64,000 nt of DNA from Streptomyces sp. CB00316 (GCF_001905595.1 NZ_LIXI01000002.1:806001-870000), one strand, 5' to 3'; shown: positions 53,752 through 63,395, counted from the stretch's first letter. The notes: generated by a model not told the origin, from the sequence alone. Program-made: numbers and translations.

Positions 53752-56700
53752 TCAGGGCGCCAGAGCGTCGATCGCCTTCACGATCCGCTTGTCCGAGACG
53801 GGGAACGCCGTGCCCAGCGCGTGCGCGAAGTAGCTGACCCGCAGCTCCTCGATCATCCAGCGGACGTCCAGCACCTCCTGCCCCACCGGCCGTCCCTGCG
53901 GGAGCTGTTCGAGCAGCCACGCGTACTCGTCCTGCATCTCGTGGACCTTCGCCATCCGCGTGGTGTCCCGCTGGACGGCCGTCGGCATCTGCTGGAGCCG
54001 CCGGTCGGCCGCCACCAGGTACCGCATCAGGTCGGGCAGCCGGCGCAGTCCGGTGGCCGTAACGAAACCGGGCGGTACGAGACGGGTCAGCTGCTCCCGT
54101 ACGTCGGTGACGTTGGCGACCAGCGTCAGGCTGTTCGTGGACTTCAGCCGCCGCTCGCACGCCTGCCAGGCGGCCAGGATCTGCTGCACCTGGTCGATCG
54201 TGCGGACGGTCAGGTCCACCAGATCGGCGCGCACCTTGTCGTACAGCGTCCGGAACGCCTTCTCGTCCCATGCCGGCCCGCCGTGCGCGGCGATCAGCCG
54301 GTCGGCGGCGGCGGTGGCGCAGTCCTCGAAGAGGGCCTGGACCGAGCCGTGCGGATTGCGGGAGAGCGCGAGCTTCTGCTGGTTGGTGAGCCGGTCCGAG
54401 GCGAACTTCGCCGGGTTGACCGGGATGTTCAGCAGGATCAGCTTCCGCGTCCCGCGCCACATCGCCTGCTGCTGCTCGGCCTCGGTGTCGAAGAGGCGTA
54501 CGGCGACGGTGTCGCCCTGGTCGACGAGGGCCGGATACGCCTTCACCGGCTGTCCGGCACGCCTGGTCTCGAAGACCTTGTTCAGCGTGCCGATCGTCCA
54601 GTCCGTGAGGCCCGAGCGCTCGATGGACTCGCCGGAGGGCCCGGCGGTCGCCGCGGCGGCCTGGGAGAGCGCCTGGCGGGCCTTCGGGCGCAGCTGGATC
54701 TTCAGCGCCTCCAGGTCCTTGTCCTCGGCCACCTTGCGGCGCCGCTCGTCGACGATCCGGAACGTGATCTTCAGGTGGTCCGGAACGCGGGAGAGGTCGA
54801 AGTCGTCGGCCGTGACCGGGACGCCGACCATCCGCTGGAGCTCCCGCGCCAGGGTGAACGGCAGCGGCTCCTGGAGCGGGACCGCCCGGTCCAGGAACTT
54901 GTCCGCGTAGTTCGGCGCGGGGACGTAGTGCCGTCGGATCGGCTTCGGCAGCGAGCGGATCAGCTCGGTGACGACCTCCTCGCGCAGCCCCGGGATCTGC
55001 CAGTCGAAGCCCTCGGACGTGACCTGGTTGAGCACCTGGAGCGGGATGTGGACGGTCACCCCGTCCGCGTCCGCGCCGGGCTCGAACTGGTACGTCACCT
55101 TGAACTTGAGCTTCCCCTGCCGCCAGGAGTCCGGGTAGTCGTCCTTGGTGACGGCCCCGGCCTTCTCGTTGATCAGCATGGAGCGCTCGAAGTCGAGCGC
55201 GTCCGGCTCCTCGCGCTTCTTGTTCTTCCACCAGGAGTCGAAGTGCGCCCCGGAGACGATGTGCTCCGGAATGCGCTGGTCGTAGAAGTCGAAGAGCGTC
55301 TCGTCGTCCACGAGGATGTCGCGGCGCCGGGCGCGGTGCTCCAACTCCTCGACCTCGCCGAGGAGTTTGCGGTTGTCGTGGAAGAACTGGTGGTGGGTGC
55401 GCCAGTCGCCCTCGACCAGGGCGTTGCGGATGAACAGGTCCCGCGAGGCCTCCTGGTCGATACGGCCGAAATTGATCTTGCGCTGGGCGATGATCGGCAC
55501 CCCGTAGAGCGTGACCCGCTCGTACGCCATCACCGCGGCCTGGTCCTTCTCCCAGTGCGGCTCGCTGTAGGTGCGCTTCAGCAGGTGCTGGGCCAGCGGC
55601 TCGATCCACTCGGGCTCGACCTTGGCGTTGACCCGTGCCCAGAGGCGGGAGGTCTCCACCAGCTCGGCCGACATCACGAACCGCGGCTGCTTCTTGAAGA
55701 GCGCCGAACCGGGGAAGATCGCGAACTTGGCGCTGCGCGCGCCCAGGTACTCGTTCTTCTCGGTGTCCTTCAGCCCGACGTGCGAGAGCAGCCCGGCCAG
55801 CAGCGAGGTGTGCACCGCCTGCTCGGGGATGGAGGCGTCGCCCTTGGGCTCCTCGACGGCGATGCCCATCTGCTTCGCGACCGTACGCAGCTGCGCGTAG
55901 ATGTCCTGCCATTCGCGGATGCGCAGGAAGTTCAGATACTCCTGCTTGCACATCCGGCGGAACGAGGACGAGCCACGCTCCTTCTGCTGCTCGCGGACGT
56001 AGGCCCAGAGGTTCAGGTACGCCAGGAAGTCGGATGTCTCGTCCTTGAACCGGGCGTGGTTCTGGTCGGCCTGCGTCTGCTTCTCCTGGGGCCGCTCACG
56101 CGGGTCCTGGATGGAGAGCGCTGCGGCGATGACCATGACCTCACGGGCGCAGCCGTTCTTGTCGGCCTCGATGACCATCCGGGCCAGGCGCGGGTCGACG
56201 GGCAGCTGGGAGAGCTTGCGGCCGAGGGGGGTGAGGCGCTTCTTCGGATCCTTCTCGCCGGGATCGAGCGCCCCGAGCTCCTGGAGGAGCTGCACACCGT
56301 CGCGGATGTTGCGGTGGTCCGGCGGGTCGATGAAGGGGAACTTCTCGATGTCGCCCAGCCCGGCCGCGGTCATCTGGAGGATGACGGAGGCCAGGTTGGT
56401 CCGCAGGATCTCCGGGTCGGTGAACTCCGGCCGGGTGACGAAGTCGTCCTCGGAGTAGAGCCGGACGCAGATGCCGTCCGACGTACGGCCGCAACGGCCC
56501 TTGCGCTGGTTGGCGCTGGCCTGGGAGATCCGCTCGATGGGCAGCCGCTGGACCTTGGTGCGGTGGCTGTAGCGGGAGATACGGGCGTTGCCGGGGTCGA
56601 TGACGTACTTGATGCCGGGGACGGTCAGCGAGGTCTCGGCGACGTTGGTCGCGAGGACGATGCGGCGTCCGGTGTGGCGCTGGAACACGCGGTGCTGCTC

Positions 56701-57693
56701 GGCGTGCGAGAGGCGCGCGTAGAGGGGGAGCACCTCGGTATGTCGGAGGTTGCGCTTGTTCAGCGCGTCCGCCGTGTCCCGGATCTCGCGCTCGCCGGAG
56801 AGGAAGACCAGGACGTCACCGGGGGCCTCGTGGCTCAGCTCGTCGACGGCGTCGCAGATCGCGGTGATCTGGTCGCGGTCGGAGTCCGCTGTGTCTTCGT
56901 CGGCCCCCTCCAGTAGTGGCCGATACCGCACCTCGACGGGGTACGTCCGCCCGCTGACCTCCACGATCGGTGCCTCGCCGAAGTGGCGCGCGAACCGCTC
57001 CGGGTCGATGGTCGCCGAGGTGATGACGACCTTCAGGTCCGGACGCTTCGGCAGCAGCCGGGCCAGATAGCCGAGCAGGAAGTCGATGTTCAGCGACCGC
57101 TCGTGAGCCTCGTCGATGATGATCGTGTCGTACGCCAGCAGTTCGCGGTCCGTCTGGATCTCGGCGAGCAGGATGCCGTCCGTCATCAGCTTCAGATACG
57201 TCGACTCCGGGTTCACCTGATCGGTGAAGCGGACCTTCCAGCCGACCGTCTCGCCCAGCGGCGTCTTCAGCTCGTCCGCCACCCGCTCCGCGACTGTACG
57301 GGCGGCGATCCGACGGGGCTGGGTGTGCCCGATCATGCCCCGGACGCCGCGCCCCAGTTCCATACAGATCTTGGGGATCTGCGTGGTCTTCCCGGACCCC
57401 GTCTCACCGGCGACGATCACGACCTGGTGGTCGCGTATCGCCTCCAGGATCTCGTCCTTCTTCTGGCTGACCGGCAACTCTTCCGGGTACGACAGGGCCG
57501 GCAGCCGGGCCGCGCGCGTCGCGAGCCGTTCGGCCGCCTTGCCCGCCTCGGCCGCGATCTCGTCCAGCACGGACTGGCGGGCCTCGGGCTTGCGGATGCG
57601 GCGCGCGCCTTCGAGGCGCCGGCCGAGCCGGTTCGCGTCACGGAGCGAGAGCTGTCCGAGCTGGGACTGGAGATCGGCAAAGGAAGTAGACAT
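53752..57693 (-). CDS. hrpA: ATP-dependent RNA helicase HrpA
   Basis: A 1313-residue DEAH-box RNA helicase, full length for bacterial HrpA. The N-terminal part (FADLQSQLGQLSLRDANRLG) precedes the motor. Walker A is GETGSGKTTQIPKI (~residue 97), the DEAH box IIIDEAHERSLNIDFLLGY (~residue 192), SAT is VITSATIDPERF, and motif VI is QRKGRCGRTSDGI (~residue 395). The long C-terminal half is the HrpA-specific OB/DUF3418 region. It probably acts in rRNA, mRNA or stalled-ribosome processing. ATG 57693. Confidence 0.97.
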   Translation of the reverse strand: MSTSFADLQSQLGQLSLRDANRLGRRLEGARRIRKPEARQSVLDEIAAEAGKAAERLATRAARLPALSYPEELPVSQKKDEILEAIRDHQVVIVAGETGSGKTTQIPKICMELGRGVRGMIGHTQPRRIAARTVAERVADELKTPLGETVGWKVRFTDQVNPESTYLKLMTDGILLAEIQTDRELLAYDTIIIDEAHERSLNIDFLLGYLARLLPKRPDLKVVITSATIDPERFARHFGEAPIVEVSGRTYPVEVRYRPLLEGADEDTADSDRDQITAICDAVDELSHEAPGDVLVFLSGEREIRDTADALNKRNLRHTEVLPLYARLSHAEQHRVFQRHTGRRIVLATNVAETSLTVPGIKYVIDPGNARISRYSHRTKVQRLPIERISQASANQRKGRCGRTSDGICVRLYSEDDFVTRPEFTDPEILRTNLASVILQMTAAGLGDIEKFPFIDPPDHRNIRDGVQLLQELGALDPGEKDPKKRLTPLGRKLSQLPVDPRLARMVIEADKNGCAREVMVIAAALSIQDPRERPQEKQTQADQNHARFKDETSDFLAYLNLWAYVREQQKERGSSSFRRMCKQEYLNFLRIREWQDIYAQLRTVAKQMGIAVEEPKGDASIPEQAVHTSLLAGLLSHVGLKDTEKNEYLGARSAKFAIFPGSALFKKQPRFVMSAELVETSRLWARVNAKVEPEWIEPLAQHLLKRTYSEPHWEKDQAAVMAYERVTLYGVPIIAQRKINFGRIDQEASRDLFIRNALVEGDWRTHHQFFHDNRKLLGEVEELEHRARRRDILVDDETLFDFYDQRIPEHIVSGAHFDSWWKNKKREEPDALDFERSMLINEKAGAVTKDDYPDSWRQGKLKFKVTYQFEPGADADGVTVHIPLQVLNQVTSEGFDWQIPGLREEVVTELIRSLPKPIRRHYVPAPNYADKFLDRAVPLQEPLPFTLARELQRMVGVPVTADDFDLSRVPDHLKITFRIVDERRRKVAEDKDLEALKIQLRPKARQALSQAAAATAGPSGESIERSGLTDWTIGTLNKVFETRRAGQPVKAYPALVDQGDTVAVRLFDTEAEQQQAMWRGTRKLILLNIPVNPAKFASDRLTNQQKLALSRNPHGSVQALFEDCATAAADRLIAAHGGPAWDEKAFRTLYDKVRADLVDLTVRTIDQVQQILAAWQACERRLKSTNSLTLVANVTDVREQLTRLVPPGFVTATGLRRLPDLMRYLVAADRRLQQMPTAVQRDTTRMAKVHEMQDEYAWLLEQLPQGRPVGQEVLDVRWMIEELRVSYFAHALGTAFPVSDKRIVKAIDALAP

Positions 57694-57912
57694 ACGGATC
57701 CCAGGATCTCACCCGGGCGTCAGGAGTGGCGACCTCATTTCGCGCGGACTGCGTCACGCGGAGGGAGCGGGGGTGGGGAGCGGAGGCGCGGGCGACCGGT
57801 GACCGATGCGGCGGGCGCGGTCACGGCACGTACCATTTCGGGCAGTCGAACGCTCAGCCCCATACTCCTTCGTGCCCTTGTGCCCTGTGCCGCTGTGAGA
57901 AAGGCCCGTCCC

Positions 57913-58329
57913 ATGTCCCGTACGCAGTGGTGCTGCCTGACGGCGCTGCTCGCGATCGTGATGGGACTGCTGTGCGGGCCGGTGGGCGCGGCTCCTTCCT
58001 CTGCCGACGCGTCACCCTCAGAGGCTGCCACGGTCACTGTGGGGCAAGCCGTGACGACGACCGCCGCGGAGGCCGCCCCGCCCGCCGTCGTGGAGGCCTT
58101 CGACGCGGGCACCCCGGTCCCCGGCTGCGGGCAGCCCGGCGACCACGACAGCGAGCCCGCGGTCCCGACCCGGGCCCGCGCCGCGTACGACCAGGCCCCC
58201 GGCCTGGCCCCGTGGGGGCCGCCCGCCGCGACGGGCGCCCAGCCGGCCGAGCCGCCGTCGGGGATACGGGTCCGGGCCCCGAGGCCGGCCACACCGACCC
58301 CCGTAGAGCTCTCCGTGTTGCGGGTGTAG
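57913..58329 (+). CDS. Small secreted protein, hypothetical
   Basis: A 138-residue exported protein. The N-terminus (SRTQWCCLTALLAIVMGLLC) is a signal peptide with cleavage expected near GAAPSSA. The mature part is Ala/Pro-rich with one CGQPGDHD block and a basic Arg/Pro stretch near the end. No domain is recognised. ATG 57913 has AAAGG 8 nt upstream. It precedes the DsbA-like gene by 67 bp on the same strand and may be co-transcribed. Confidence 0.65.
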   Translation: MSRTQWCCLTALLAIVMGLLCGPVGAAPSSADASPSEAATVTVGQAVTTTAAEAAPPAVVEAFDAGTPVPGCGQPGDHDSEPAVPTRARAAYDQAPGLAPWGPPAATGAQPAEPPSGIRVRAPRPATPTPVELSVLRV

Positions 58330-58396
58330 GCCGGGCCACCCGCCCGACCCGCACCTTTCCCCTGCCTTCCGCACCACCACCACCACGGAGTGCCGC

Positions 58397-59227
58397 ATGC
58401 CCACGCCCCAGAAGCCCCTGCCCAAGAAGTCCACGTCCGGGTCGAAGAAGCCCCTCGTCTACGGCGCCGTGATCGTCGTCGCCGCCGGCCTCCTCGGCTT
58501 CGCCTCCTACAAGGCCACCGCCCCCGGCAGCTCCTCGACGAACACGTCCACGACTCCCGCCGCCGAGGTCTCCGCCGACCCGCAGGCGGGCATCTACCCC
58601 GAGCTCGCGAAGCTGGCCCGCCGCGACGCCGGAGACAAGCTGGCGGTCGGCCGCGCCGACGCGCCCGTCGTCCTGATCGAGTACGCCGACTTCAAGTGCG
58701 GCTACTGCGGGAAGTTCGCCCGGGACACCGAGCCCGAGCTGATCAAGGAGTACGTGGAGGACGGGACCCTGCGCATCGAGTGGCGCAACTTCCCGATCTT
58801 CGGCGAGGAGTCCGAGAACGCCGCACGCGGAGCCTGGGCCGCCGGGCAGCAGGACCGCTTCTGGGAGTTCCACGCGGCCGCCTACGCCGAAGGGGCGAAG
58901 GAGAAGGGGTTCGGCAAGGACCGGGTCAAGGCCCTCGCACAGCAGGCAGGGGTCAAGGACCTGGCCCGGTTCATGGAGGACCTGGACGGCGAGGCCGCCC
59001 GCGCCGCCGTCGCGAAGGACCAGGAGCAGGCGTACGGCATCGGCGCCACGTCCACCCCGTCGTTCCTGATCAACGGCCGCCCGATCGCGGGAGCCCAGCC
59101 GAAGGAGACGTTCACGCGGGCGATCGAGACGGCCGCGCGGCAGGCGAAGACCACCAGCGGCAAGGCGGGCAGCGACGCGACTGAGGGCGCCGGGGACTCC
59201 ACGGGCTCCACGGGCTCCGCCAAGTGA
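58397..59227 (+). CDS. Membrane-anchored DsbA-like thioredoxin-fold protein
   Basis: A 276-residue protein with one N-terminal transmembrane anchor (LVYGAVIVVAAGLLGFASY) and a DsbA-type thioredoxin domain outside the membrane. The active site is FKCGYCGKFARD (CxxC, ~residue 110), with the cis-proline loop GATSTPSFLING near the C-terminal side. The C-terminus is a Gly/Ser/Thr tail. It overlaps the CcdA-like gene by 4 nt (GTGA), so the two should form an electron-transfer pair for disulfide or heme-thiol chemistry. Confidence 0.88.
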   Translation: MPTPQKPLPKKSTSGSKKPLVYGAVIVVAAGLLGFASYKATAPGSSSTNTSTTPAAEVSADPQAGIYPELAKLARRDAGDKLAVGRADAPVVLIEYADFKCGYCGKFARDTEPELIKEYVEDGTLRIEWRNFPIFGEESENAARGAWAAGQQDRFWEFHAAAYAEGAKEKGFGKDRVKALAQQAGVKDLARFMEDLDGEAARAAVAKDQEQAYGIGATSTPSFLINGRPIAGAQPKETFTRAIETAARQAKTTSGKAGSDATEGAGDSTGSTGSAK

Positions 59228-60090
59228 CCCCGGACATCGGCTACTTCGCCGCCTTCCTCGGCGGACTGCTCGCCCTGGTCAGCCCGTGCAGCGCGCTGCT
59301 GCTCCCGGCCTTCTTCGCGTACTCCATCGACTCCACCTCGCGTCTGCTCGCCCGAACCGGCATCTTCTACGCCGGGCTCGCCACCACCCTCGTCCCGCTC
59401 GGCGCCGCCGGCTCGTACGCGGGCCGCCTCTTCTACGGACACCGCGACGCCCTGGTGACGGGCGCGGGCTGGCTGATCATCGCGCTCGGTGTCGCGCAGA
59501 TCGTCGGCCTCGGCTTCGCCTCCCGTCGTATGGCCGCGCTCAGCGGCCGCATCCGCCCGACCACCGCCTTCTCCGTCTATGCCCTGGGCGCGGTCTACGG
59601 CCTCGCGGGCTTCTGCGCGGGCCCGATCCTCGGCAGCGTCCTGACTGTGGCGGCGGTCAGCAGCAGCCCGGCCTACGGCGGGCTGCTGCTGGCGGTCTAC
59701 GCGCTCGGGATGGCGGTCCCCCTCTTCGTACTCGCCGTGCTCTGGGAGCGGTTCGACCTCGGCCGCCGCACCTGGCTGCGCGGCCGGACCGTCCAGCTCG
59801 GCCGATTCCGGCTGCACACGACATCGCTGCTCTCGGGCCTGTTCTTCGTCGGCCTGGGCGCGCTCTTCCTCGTCTACGACGGGACGACCGCGCTGCCGGG
59901 CCTGCTCGGGGTCGACGCCTCGTTCGCGGTGGAGCAGTGGGCGCAGAAGCTGGGCGAGCGCGTGTCGGACGCGGTGCTGCTGGGGGCCGTGGTGCTGGTG
60001 GTGCTGCTGGCCCTCGGCGTACGGACCTGGCGGCGACGCGACACCGACGAGGAGGCCGACGAGGAGACGAGGGAGACCGAGAAAGTGTGA
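59224..60090 (+). CDS. CcdA/DsbD-type transmembrane thiol transporter
   Basis: A 288-residue membrane protein with six or seven hydrophobic spans. The two redox cysteines expected for CcdA are in LVSPCSALLLPAFFAY (~residue 22) and AGFCAGPILGSV (~residue 136). It moves electrons from cytoplasmic thioredoxin to the outer thiol protein, here probably the DsbA-like neighbour. GTG 59224. The C-terminal tail is acidic (DTDEEADEETRETEKV). A terminator follows. Confidence 0.88.
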   Translation: MTPDIGYFAAFLGGLLALVSPCSALLLPAFFAYSIDSTSRLLARTGIFYAGLATTLVPLGAAGSYAGRLFYGHRDALVTGAGWLIIALGVAQIVGLGFASRRMAALSGRIRPTTAFSVYALGAVYGLAGFCAGPILGSVLTVAAVSSSPAYGGLLLAVYALGMAVPLFVLAVLWERFDLGRRTWLRGRTVQLGRFRLHTTSLLSGLFFVGLGALFLVYDGTTALPGLLGVDASFAVEQWAQKLGERVSDAVLLGAVVLVVLLALGVRTWRRRDTDEEADEETRETEKV

Positions 60091-60096
60091 GAACGG

Positions 60097-60127
60097 CGAA
60101 GGCCCCGTCCACTGGACGGGGCCTTCG
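60097..60127. terminator. Terminator between the CcdA-like gene and the tRNA cluster
   Basis: CGAAGGCCCCGTCC and GGACGGGGCCTTCG form a 14-bp stem with a 3-nt loop. It serves both strands. Confidence 0.85.
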
Positions 60128-60132
60128 AGAGG

Positions 60133-60206
60133 TGGCTGGGGCCGGGATCGAACCGGCGACCTATCGCTTTTCAGGCGATCGCTCGTACCAACTGAGCTAC
60201 CCAGCC
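60133..60206 (-). tRNA. tRNA-Phe(GAA)
   Basis: 74 nt. Acceptor GGCTGGG/CCCAGCC with A discriminator, anticodon GAA in CCTGAAAAG, T loop TTCGATC. Last of the Glu-Asp-Phe cluster. Confidence 0.95.
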
Positions 60207-60227
60207 ACGCAGCCGCTGGGGCTGCAG

Positions 60228-60302
60228 CGGTCCTGACGGGATTTGAACCCGCGGCCTCCACCTTGACAGGGTGGCGAGCACTCCAAACTGCTCCACAGGA
60301 CC
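60228..60302 (-). tRNA. tRNA-Asp(GTC), copy 2
   Basis: 75 nt, identical to the copy at 53563-53637. Middle of the Glu-Asp-Phe cluster on the minus strand. Confidence 0.95.
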
Positions 60303-60340
60303 AAGCAATGTGCGAAACAAGTCTCGCACACGGTGAAACG

Positions 60341-60413
60341 TGCCCCCAACGGGATTCGAACCCGTGCTACCGCCTTGAAAGGGCGGCGTCCTGGGCCACT
60401 AGACGATGAGGGC
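60341..60413 (-). tRNA. tRNA-Glu(TTC)
   Basis: 73 nt. Acceptor GCCCTCA/TGGGGGC (one G-T pair) with A discriminator, anticodon TTC in CTTTCAAG, T loop TTCGAAT. First gene of the tRNA cluster. Confidence 0.95.
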
Positions 60414-60493
60414 TATTGGCCCGCCTGTTCGCTTTGCAGCGCGTCGGGGACGTGAGAAGCATATGGGATGGGTGGAGCTATCGCCAAAACGGT

Positions 60494-62125
60494 TTACGGC
60501 GAGGGCGTCGGCCGCGTCGGAGAACCCGTCGGGGACGGGCTGGGAGAGGGCGAGGCCGGGGCGTCCTTCTTCAGGTTCTCCTCCGGGAGATGGCGGCTGA
60601 CCTCGGCGGTCGTCAGTCCGAGACCGCCGAGCGTGATCTCGTCCCAGGCCTGGAGGCGGCGGGTCGAACGGTCCAGGTAGAGCACGGAGGCGCGTACCTT
60701 CTCGGGCTTGTCGTTCTGCACCGCGCGCAGCCCGCCGCCGCCCGTGGAGCCCTCCACCTTGAGCCGCGTACCGCCCTTCAGCTGTTCGTTGATCCGGTTG
60801 TGGAGGTGGCCCGCGAGGACCAGCGGGACGGTGCCGTCGGTCTGCCGGGCGGTGTTCGGGTCGTGGGCGACCGCGATGTCCACCGGGGTGCCGGCCTGCT
60901 CCTGGTCGCGGAGGGCGGACGCCAGGCGCATGCCCTCCAGCTCGGCGGCCGCCTTCCCGCCGACCGGCTTGGTGCGGTCCGGGGTGAACGAGACGTCGCC
61001 GGTGCCGGCGATCCGGAGTCCGGCCACGTTCACGGTCCGGCCGTTGTCCAGGACGCGCACGTTCCGGAACTTCTCCAGGTACGCCTGCGTGACCTTCGAG
61101 TCGTGGTTGCCGCGCACCCAGACGTACGGGGCCCCGAGGTCGCGGATCGGGTCGAGGAAGCCGTTCTCCGCGGCCGAGCCGTGGTCCATCGTGTCGCCGG
61201 AGTCGATGATCACGTCGATCTCGTACTGCTTCACGAGCGAGGCGATGATGTGCCAGGCCGCCGGGTTCAGGTGGATGTCGGAGACGTGCAGGGCGCGGAT
61301 GGTCCCGGGGTCCGGCTGGTAGACGGGGAGCGTGGAGGTGGCGTCGTACAGCCGGGTGACGTTGGTGACCAGGCGGGCCAGCTCCTGCTGGTAGATGTCG
61401 AACTCGGTGACGATCGACCGGGCGTCGCCGACGAGGGACGGGGCGCTGGAGAGCAGCCCGGAGAACTTGGGCTCCAGGACGGACTTCGGGTTCCAGGTGG
61501 CGTACGCGCTGACGCCCGACGCGGCCAGCAGGGTGAGGGCGAGGCCGCCGGCGGCCAGGGCGCGGCGCGGGCGGCGGTAGACGACGAGGCCGAGCGCGGT
61601 CGCCCCGGAGATCACGGCGACGCAGGAGCGCACGGCCAGCTCCCGGGTGCCGGCGGCGACGTCCCGGGTGACCTCGTCCTGGAGGCCGGAGAACCGTTCC
61701 GGCTGGTCCACCAGGGCCTGCGAGCGCACGGGGTCGAGGCGGTCCACGTCCACGTCGAGGCGGAGCGGGGCGATGTGCGAGTCCAGCTCCAGGGCGCCGA
61801 GCGGGGACACGTTGATCTTGCTGCCGCCGGTGAGGGACGGGCGCAGGGTCATGTTGGTGTCCATGGGGCCGACCGGCGTACGGATGGACCCGACGGCGAG
61901 CAGCCCGAGCCAGGCCCCGAGCACGACGACGGCGAGCGTCGACAGGGCGCGTACGTACGGCTTCGGGGCGGTGGTGCCCATCAGGTCGCCGGAGGTACGG
62001 GTGGGGGTGCGGGCGGCGGACTTCGGGCGGGTGAACCGGGTGAGGCGGTGCCGGACGCGGTCGGCAGCGGCACGGAACGGGGCGCGGACCATTGGGCGCG
62101 TATGCCCCGGTACGGCTCCGCCCAT
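60494..62125 (-). CDS. Membrane-bound metallophosphoesterase
   Basis: A 543-residue protein. A basic cytoplasmic start (~50 residues) leads to a transmembrane segment (LSTLAVVVLGAWLGLLAVG), an outer stretch, and one or two further hydrophobic segments (residues ~170-215). A calcineurin-like phosphoesterase domain follows, with LHVSDIHLNP (~residue 277), IDSGDTMDHG, VWVRGNHDS and AVAHDP, then AGHLHNRI. A Pro/Ser-rich tail ends it. ATG 62125, or 62092. Substrate unknown. Confidence 0.88.
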   Translation of the reverse strand: MGGAVPGHTRPMVRAPFRAAADRVRHRLTRFTRPKSAARTPTRTSGDLMGTTAPKPYVRALSTLAVVVLGAWLGLLAVGSIRTPVGPMDTNMTLRPSLTGGSKINVSPLGALELDSHIAPLRLDVDVDRLDPVRSQALVDQPERFSGLQDEVTRDVAAGTRELAVRSCVAVISGATALGLVVYRRPRRALAAGGLALTLLAASGVSAYATWNPKSVLEPKFSGLLSSAPSLVGDARSIVTEFDIYQQELARLVTNVTRLYDATSTLPVYQPDPGTIRALHVSDIHLNPAAWHIIASLVKQYEIDVIIDSGDTMDHGSAAENGFLDPIRDLGAPYVWVRGNHDSKVTQAYLEKFRNVRVLDNGRTVNVAGLRIAGTGDVSFTPDRTKPVGGKAAAELEGMRLASALRDQEQAGTPVDIAVAHDPNTARQTDGTVPLVLAGHLHNRINEQLKGGTRLKVEGSTGGGGLRAVQNDKPEKVRASVLYLDRSTRRLQAWDEITLGGLGLTTAEVSRHLPEENLKKDAPASPSPSPSPTGSPTRPTPSP

Positions 62126-62203
62126 GCGGGGTCTCGGCAGTGAAGTGGATCAGGGGCGGCCGCCACCTGCCCGTGGCGGGTCCCGGTGCGTGACAATGGC
62201 GGG

Positions 62204-62554
62204 GTGCTGGAGATGACGCGGGAGCAGTTCGAAGAGCTGGTGAGCCAGGCACTTGACCGGATTCCGCCGGAGCTGATGCGGCTGATGGACAACGTGGCGG
62301 TCTTCGTCGAGGACGAACCCGAGCCCGGCGACCCCGACCTGCTCGGGCTCTACGAGGGCACCCCGCTCACCGACCGCGGGGAGTGGTACGCCGGGGTGCT
62401 GCCGGACCGGATCACCATCTACCGCGGCCCGACGCTGCGGATGTGCGAGTCCCACGAGGACGTCGTGGCCGAGACCGAGATCACCGTCGTGCACGAGATC
62501 GCCCACCACTTCGGCATCGACGACGAACGGCTGCACGCCCTGGGCTACGGATGA
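62204..62554 (+). CDS. Small zincin-like metallopeptidase
   Basis: A 116-residue protein of the DUF1025/metallopeptidase family. The zinc motif HEIAHHFGIDDERLH lies near the C-terminus (~residue 97). The N-terminal VLEMTREQFEELVSQALDRI fits family starts. GTG 62204 lies 6 nt after a -10-like GACAAT (62192-62197), so it may be leaderless; GTG 62186 and ATG 62213 are alternatives. The stop overlaps the first crcB (ATGA). Substrate unknown. Confidence 0.85.
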   Translation: MLEMTREQFEELVSQALDRIPPELMRLMDNVAVFVEDEPEPGDPDLLGLYEGTPLTDRGEWYAGVLPDRITIYRGPTLRMCESHEDVVAETEITVVHEIAHHFGIDDERLHALGYG

Positions 62555-63024
62555 GCGAGCAGGCGCCGGACGAGCTGCCGGAGCCGGGGCCGCCCGCCGC
62601 TCCGCAGGCGCGGGTGCTGGGCGCGGTCGCGGCGGGCGGCGCACTGGGAGCCGTCGCGCGGTACGGGGCCCTGGTGCTGTGGCCTGCCACCGAGGGCGGC
62701 TTCCCGTGGACGGTGGCCGTCGTCAATGTGAGCGGCTGCGCCCTGATCGGCGTCCTGATGGTGTTGACCGTCGAGCGGGGCCGGGTGACACACCCGCTGG
62801 TCCGGCCCTTCCTCGGGGTCGGCGTACTCGGCGGGTTCACGACCTTCTCGACGTACGCGGCCGATGTCTCGGGCCTGCTGGTGCGTCAGGAACTCCTCAC
62901 GGCGGTGGCGTACATGGCGGTGACGGTCGTGGCGGCGTTGGCGGCTGTGTGGGCCGGGGCGGTGGTGACGCGGCGTCTGCTGGACCGGGGCGAGCGGTCC
63001 GTGGAGCGGGGGCGGGCCGCGTGA
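62551..63024 (+). CDS. crcB: Fluoride exporter CrcB/FluC, first copy
   Basis: A 157-residue four-helix membrane protein of the Fluc family, which expels fluoride. Signature blocks: LGAVAAGGALGAVARYGALV, TVAVVNVSGCALIGVLMVL and LGGFTTFSTYAADV. A Pro/Glu-rich N-terminal extension of ~20 residues precedes the first helix. Overlaps the peptidase gene upstream and the second crcB downstream, each by 4 nt. Confidence 0.9.
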   Translation: MSEQAPDELPEPGPPAAPQARVLGAVAAGGALGAVARYGALVLWPATEGGFPWTVAVVNVSGCALIGVLMVLTVERGRVTHPLVRPFLGVGVLGGFTTFSTYAADVSGLLVRQELLTAVAYMAVTVVAALAAVWAGAVVTRRLLDRGERSVERGRAA

Positions 63025-63395
63025 ACTGGCTGCTGGTGGTCATCGGCGGGGCGGTGGGCGCGCCCCTGCGCTATGTGACGGACCGGGTGGTCCAGGCGCA
63101 CCAGGGGCGGGGTGTCGCGTACGTCTTCCCGTGGGGCACGTTCACGGCCAACGCGGCGGGCAGCCTGATCCTCGGGGTGCTGACCGGGGCCGCGGTCTCC
63201 GCGCCGGCGCACGCCCTGCTGGCGACGGGGCTGTGCGGGGCGTTGACGACGTACTCGACGTTCTCCTACGAGACCCTGCGCCTCGCCGAGACGGGCCGGA
63301 CCTTCCTCGCCGCGGCCAACGTGGTGGCGTCGCTGCTGGTGGGGCTGGGGGCGGTGTTCCTGGGGGCGGAGCTGGCGGGCGGGTTCGGGGGGTAG
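63021..63395 (+). CDS. crcB: Fluoride exporter CrcB/FluC, second copy
   Basis: A 124-residue second Fluc subunit: VIGGAVGAPLRYVTDRVVQA, WGTFTANAAGSLILGVL and GALTTYSTFSYETL. GTG 63021 overlaps the first copy (GTGA). Paired crcB genes usually make a heterodimeric, dual-topology channel. Confidence 0.9.
   Translation: MNWLLVVIGGAVGAPLRYVTDRVVQAHQGRGVAYVFPWGTFTANAAGSLILGVLTGAAVSAPAHALLATGLCGALTTYSTFSYETLRLAETGRTFLAAANVVASLLVGLGAVFLGAELAGGFGG

Noticed and set aside
53821..56916. Long + strand open frame antisense to hrpA
   Set aside because: Same GC effect; composition is Arg/Val/Leu-rich shadow and the minus strand has full HrpA motifs.
53563..60302. Identical tRNA-Asp copies as ends of a mobile segment around hrpA
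   Set aside because: Both are complete genes, one within a tRNA cluster, and the DNA between carries normal core genes.
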